The notes under the pieces are model-generated. The model searched no databases, was not told the origin of the DNA, and saw nothing but the letters and a program-made list of their open reading frames with translations. Below are positions 14,460-18,783 of a stretch of DNA of 18,783 nt, piece by piece. Positions within the stretch are counted from its first letter, which is position 1, and every line of letters starts with the position of its first letter. The stretch covers positions 1 to 18,783 of the forward strand of contig JBQTIU010000103.1 in NCBI GenBank assembly GCA_052387815.1. Direction: 5' to 3'. The translations under genes and the position numbers were made by a program. The stretch is from JBQTIU01 sp052387815 (lineage in GTDB: Bacteria; Pseudomonadota; Alphaproteobacteria; CACIAM-22H2).

Positions 14460-15500
14460 CTAGTACATGCTGATCAGCACGTTGCGCATCGTCTTCATCT
14501 CTTCGAGGCAGCGCCCGGTTCCCAGCGCCACGCAGCTCAAGGGATCGTCGGCGATCGAAATCGGCAGCCCGGTGGCGTGGCGAAGCACGTAATCGATGTT
14601 GCCGAGCAGCGCCCCGCCGCCAGTCAGCACGATGCCCTTGTCGACGATGTCGGCGGAGAGCTCGGGCGCCGTGTGCTCGAGGGCGACCTTGACCGCCTCG
14701 ATGATCGCGCTCACCGGTTCGGTGAGGCTGTCGGCGATCTGCCGCTCGCTGATGACCAGCTCCTTGGGCACGCCGTTCAAGAGGTCGCGGCCCTTGATCT
14801 CCATGAGGCGTCCCTCCCCGTCCTCGGGCGGGCAGGCGGAGCCGATTTCCTTCTTGATGCGTTCGGACGACGACTCGCCGACCAACAGGCTGTGGTGGCG
14901 GCGGATATAGCTGATGATCGCCTCGTCCATCTTGTCGCCGCCCACGCGCACCGACTTCGAATAGACGATCCCGCCCAGCGACAGGACCGCGACCTCGGTG
15001 GTGCCGCCGCCGATATCGACCACCATCGAGCCGGTGGGCTCGGTCACCGGCAGGCCGGCGCCGATGGCCGCGGCCATTGGCTCCTCGATCAGGAACACCC
15101 GCCGTGCCCCGGCGCTCTCCGCCGATTCCTGGATGGCGCGGCGCTCGACCGCGGTCGAGCCCGAGGGGACGGCGACGATGATCTGCGGGCTGGCGAAGGT
15201 CCGGCGGTTGTGCACCTTGCGGATGAAGTGCTTGATCATCTCCTCCGCGACCTCGAAGTCGGCGATCACGCCGTCGCGCAAGGGGCGGATGGCGGTGATG
15301 TTGCCGGGGGTGCGGCCGAGCATCATCTTGGCCTCGTCGCCCACCGCCAGCACGTGCTTCTTGCCCTTGACCTCGACGATCGCCACCACCGAGGGCTCGT
15401 TGAGGACGACCCCGCGGCCCTTGACGTACACCAGCGTGTTCGCCGTCCCGAGGTCGATCGCCATGTCGGCGGACAGGAAGCCCAAGAGGCGTGAAAACAT
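14460..15500 (-). CDS. mreB: Rod shape-determining protein MreB, actin homologue
   Basis: This 346-residue protein is a standard MreB. It has the membrane-binding N-terminal helix MFSRLLGFLS, the phosphate-1 motif DLGTANT (16-22), RPLRDGVIADFEVAEEMI, the EEPMAAAIGAG segment, phosphate-2 DIGGGTTEVAVLS, and the adenosine motif TGGGALLGNID. The frame is open upstream of 15500, but the extension is Arg-rich, and MFSRLLG is the expected start; the ribosome site (GGGAA, about 7 nt before) is modest. MreB filaments under the inner membrane guide the elongasome. It is the first gene of the mreBCD-mrdAB operon, 88 bp after leuA. Confidence 0.97.
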   Translation of the reverse strand: MFSRLLGFLSADMAIDLGTANTLVYVKGRGVVLNEPSVVAIVEVKGKKHVLAVGDEAKMMLGRTPGNITAIRPLRDGVIADFEVAEEMIKHFIRKVHNRRTFASPQIIVAVPSGSTAVERRAIQESAESAGARRVFLIEEPMAAAIGAGLPVTEPTGSMVVDIGGGTTEVAVLSLGGIVYSKSVRVGGDKMDEAIISYIRRHHSLLVGESSSERIKKEIGSACPPEDGEGRLMEIKGRDLLNGVPKELVISERQIADSLTEPVSAIIEAVKVALEHTAPELSADIVDKGIVLTGGGALLGNIDYVLRHATGLPISIADDPLSCVALGTGRCLEEMKTMRNVLISMY

Positions 15501-15588
15501 CGATGTTCCCGTTGTTTTGTTCCAGGCAGGGGCGGCGAGGCTCGCCGCCGGCGCCCTTGTCTTCAAGCCCCTCGCGTCCCCGGCGACG
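15501..15588 (-). promoter_or_regulatory. leuA-mreB gap with GC hairpin
   Basis: GGCGGCGAG (15531-15539) and CTCGCCGCC (15541-15549) are inverted repeats, giving a hairpin with a 7-bp stem and 5-nt loop between leuA and mreB. No T-run follows. The mreB promoter should lie here or inside leuA, but no good -35/-10 pair is visible. Confidence 0.35.
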
Positions 15589-17175
<1,587 letters not shown>

Positions 17176-17468
17176 GGATGCGGTCCTTGATGCGGGGGGT
17201 GGGTTGGGGGAGCGGCAGGCAGGTCCCTGGACGGCCACTCCACCCCGCATATCGGGGGCGAAGGGCTAGGTCCAGGGGCCGCTAAGTCGACCCCAACCGG
17301 TCGCGCACGGCGCAACCGTCGAGCGCGCCGACCCCGGGACCGCGGCGCCAAAGCCCGCCGCCCCGACCCTCAAGGGCGCCGGTCGCCGGCTTCGACCTGG
17401 TGTTCCCGCCGCGACCATCAAACCGCCCCTCCCGCTCTCCGTGCCCGAGCCGCGCACAAGCGGCCGCG

Positions 17469-17497
17469 TTAATACTTTAAGCGGCACTGGTTAACTC
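17469..17497 (-). promoter_or_regulatory. Possible leuA promoter in an AT-rich island
   Basis: On the minus strand GAGTTA (17497-17492), a 17-nt spacer and TATTAA (17474-17469) give a weak promoter-like pair in an AT-rich island of about 40 bp within very GC-rich DNA. GTTAAC at 17490-17495 is palindromic. The implied leuA leader would be close to 290 nt. Confidence 0.25.
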
Positions 17498-17549
17498 GTT
17501 ATATCTACGCCCTTTTGCCCGCCCGCATCAACGGTTTTGTCGGACCCCC

Positions 17550-17637
17550 CTCGGGTGCGGCCCGGGGGCGGGGGGGCCGCTTGCCCGCTGCCGCCCCCAC
17601 GCCCCCCGAGCGCGGCCCCAACGCCTTTTGTTTTGAC
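17550..17637 (+). terminator. GC-rich hairpin block with T-runs on the plus strand
   Basis: CTCGGG (17550-17555) can pair with CCCGAG (17605-17610), and inside it GGGGGCGG (17564-17571) with CCGCCCCC (17591-17598). CCTTTTGTTTTG follows on the plus strand at about 17623-17634. In this orientation it resembles a terminator, but ilvC ends here from the other strand, where the T-runs would precede the hairpin as A-runs. Possibly a terminator for antisense transcription, or a structured 3' end of the ilvC mRNA. Confidence 0.3.
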
Positions 17638-17638
17638 T

Positions 17639-18658
17639 TTAGTTCCGTGCCCGGTCGACGAGCTTGTGCTGGGCGATCCACGGCATCATGGCGCGCAGCT
17701 TTTCGCCCACCTTCTCGATGTCGTGCTCGGCCGCCCGCTTGCGCATCGCTTTGAAGCTGGGCTGGCCGGCCGTGTTTTCGAGCACCCATTCGCGCGCGAA
17801 GCGCCCCGACTGGATGTCGTCGAGGATGGCCCTCATCCGTGCGCGCACATGGTCGTCGATGACCTCCTTGCCGCGGGTGTAGTCGCCGTATTCGGCGGTG
17901 TTCGAGATCGAGTAGCGCATGTTGGCAATGCCACCCTCGTACATCAGGTCGACGATCAGCTTGACCTCGTGCAGGCACTCGAAATAGGCCATCTCCGGCG
18001 CATAGCCGGCCTCGACCAGCGTCTCGTAGCCGGCCAGGATGAGCCCGCACAGGCCGCCGCACAGGACGGCCTGCTCGCCGAACAGGTCGGTTTCGCACTC
18101 CTCCTTGAACGTGGTCTCGATCACGCCCGCCCGCCCGCCGCCGATCGCCGAGGCGTAGGACAACGCGATCTCGAGTGCATTGCCGGATGCGTTCTGGCCG
18201 ACGGCGAGCAGGCAGGGCACGCCGCCGCCGCGCTGGTACTCGGCGCGCACCGTATGGCCCGGGCCCTTGGGCGCGATCATGAACACGTCGAGGTCGGGGC
18301 GCGGCACGACCAGGTCGAAATGGATGTTGAAGCCGTGGGCAAAGGCCAGCGCCGCGCCTTTCTTCATGTTGTCCTTGAGCTCGGCGCGCCACAGCTCGGC
18401 CTGGTGCTCGTCGGGGGTGACCACCATCATCACGTCGGCCCATCGCGCGGCCTCGGCCGGGGTCATCACCTTGAACTGCACCGCTTCCGCCTTCTTGGCC
18501 GAGGCCGAGCCGGGCTTGAGCGCGACGATGACGTCCTTGACGCCGGAATCGCGCAGGTTGAGGGCGTGGGCATGGCCCTGGCTGCCGTAACCGACCACGG
18601 CCACCTTGCGGCCCCTGATCAGGTTCACATCCGCATCGCGATCGTAATAGACACGCAT
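17639..18658 (-). CDS. ilvC: Ketol-acid reductoisomerase, class I
   Basis: This 339-residue protein has the length of class I enzymes. It converts acetolactate or acetohydroxybutyrate to the dihydroxy acid in valine, leucine and isoleucine synthesis. Features are the Rossmann motif GYGSQG (23-28), the cofactor loop ALKPGSASAKKA with K48, S51 and S53 near the 2'-phosphate site, catalytic H108 in FAHGF, and metal ligands D191, E195, E227 and E231 in TDLFGEQ and FECLHEVK. K48 stands where Arg is common; both are compatible with NADPH. GGAGGA lies a few bases before the ATG. It starts 45 bp after the ilvN stop, so the two are probably one operon. Confidence 0.97.
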   Translation of the reverse strand: MRVYYDRDADVNLIRGRKVAVVGYGSQGHAHALNLRDSGVKDVIVALKPGSASAKKAEAVQFKVMTPAEAARWADVMMVVTPDEHQAELWRAELKDNMKKGAALAFAHGFNIHFDLVVPRPDLDVFMIAPKGPGHTVRAEYQRGGGVPCLLAVGQNASGNALEIALSYASAIGGGRAGVIETTFKEECETDLFGEQAVLCGGLCGLILAGYETLVEAGYAPEMAYFECLHEVKLIVDLMYEGGIANMRYSISNTAEYGDYTRGKEVIDDHVRARMRAILDDIQSGRFAREWVLENTAGQPSFKAMRKRAAEHDIEKVGEKLRAMMPWIAQHKLVDRARN

Positions 18659-18703
18659 GTCCGTCCTCCTATTCGATCCAAGTCCGAACCCGGAATCCCC
18701 GCC

Positions 18704-18783
18704 TCACAGCGGCTCGGGGCCGCGGGCGATGGCGACAACCCCGGTGCGCGACACGTCGACCAGGCCCAGGGGCTCCATCAGGC
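18704..18783 (-). CDS. ilvN: Acetolactate synthase small subunit, C-terminal end only
   Basis: The last 26 codons read LMEPLGLVDVSRTGVVAIARGPEPL before a TGA at 18706-18704. PLGLVDVSRTGVVAIARG matches the end of the IlvN/IlvH regulatory subunit, where E. coli IlvH has a very similar VARTG segment near its C-terminus. The rest lies beyond the right edge. Its position directly before ilvC fits the common ilvBN-ilvC order. Confidence 0.85.
   Translation of the reverse strand, partial: LMEPLGLVDVSRTGVVAIARGPEPL

Larger units (their letters stand above)
17176..17638. other. Long non-coding gap between ilvC and leuA
   Basis: No credible gene is seen. The open minus-strand frames here are Arg/Pro/Ala-rich by-products of GC content. 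The gap contains an AT-rich island (about 17468-17507) that may hold the leuA promoter, and a very GC-rich foldable block at 17550-17610. I looked for a leader peptide with a run of leucine codons ahead of leuA and found none. Confidence 0.5.

Noticed and set aside
17639..18658. Lys in place of Arg in the IlvC cofactor loop as a sign of changed cofactor use
   Set aside because: Lys is also positively charged and both Ser residues are kept, so NADPH preference is still the natural reading.

Overview
The window is a GC-rich bacterial chromosome segment, most consistent with an alphaproteobacterium (possibly Rhodospirillales). This assignment rests on base composition, the ilvN-ilvC-leuA neighbourhood, the mreB-mreC-mreD-PBP2-rodA order and overall protein character. 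No 16S rRNA gene is present, so the taxonomy is inference.

Left part (1-4105): a minus-strand MFS transporter, running off the left edge, is divergent from a plus-strand set of three genes: a RidA/YjgF-family protein, a D-2-hydroxyacid dehydrogenase with an unusual active-site region, and an M20 hydantoinase/carbamoylase-type amidohydrolase. Together they look like a small catabolic or salvage module for an N-carbamoyl or ureide-like compound. The substrate is not known.

Middle part (4106-7149): a patchwork of accessory DNA next to the 3' end of a tRNA-Lys(CTT) gene. It holds a 64-aa conserved-looking protein, a small secreted Cys-containing repeat protein, a HigB-HigA toxin-antitoxin pair with a palindrome in its promoter region, and a 142-bp MITE-like element with perfect 20-bp terminal inverted repeats. 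Next come a hairpin-rich stretch ending in an intrinsic terminator and, directly behind it, a NYN-domain (PIN-like nuclease) gene broken by two homopolymer frameshifts. The patch ends with a fragment of a phage-type HGRY-motif protein and traces of a decayed membrane ORF.

Right part (7150-18783): everything is on the minus strand. Read in the direction of transcription it is ilvN (partial), ilvC, leuA, then the cell-elongation operon mreB, mreC, mreD, mrdA (PBP2), mrdB (rodA), then a VanZ-like membrane protein, a membrane-anchored sulfatase/alkaline-phosphatase-superfamily protein with a Thr where sulfatases have Cys/Ser, and tRNA-Lys. ilvN, ilvC and leuA serve branched-chain amino acid synthesis. 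MreBCD, PBP2 and RodA form the elongasome that inserts lateral peptidoglycan. The VanZ-like and sulfatase-like genes follow closely and may modify the envelope.

The most interesting places are the structured RNA candidate in front of the NYN nuclease gene, the MITE-like inverted repeat, the modified dehydrogenase active site, and the sulfatase-like ORF that runs through the tRNA promoter into the tRNA gene.
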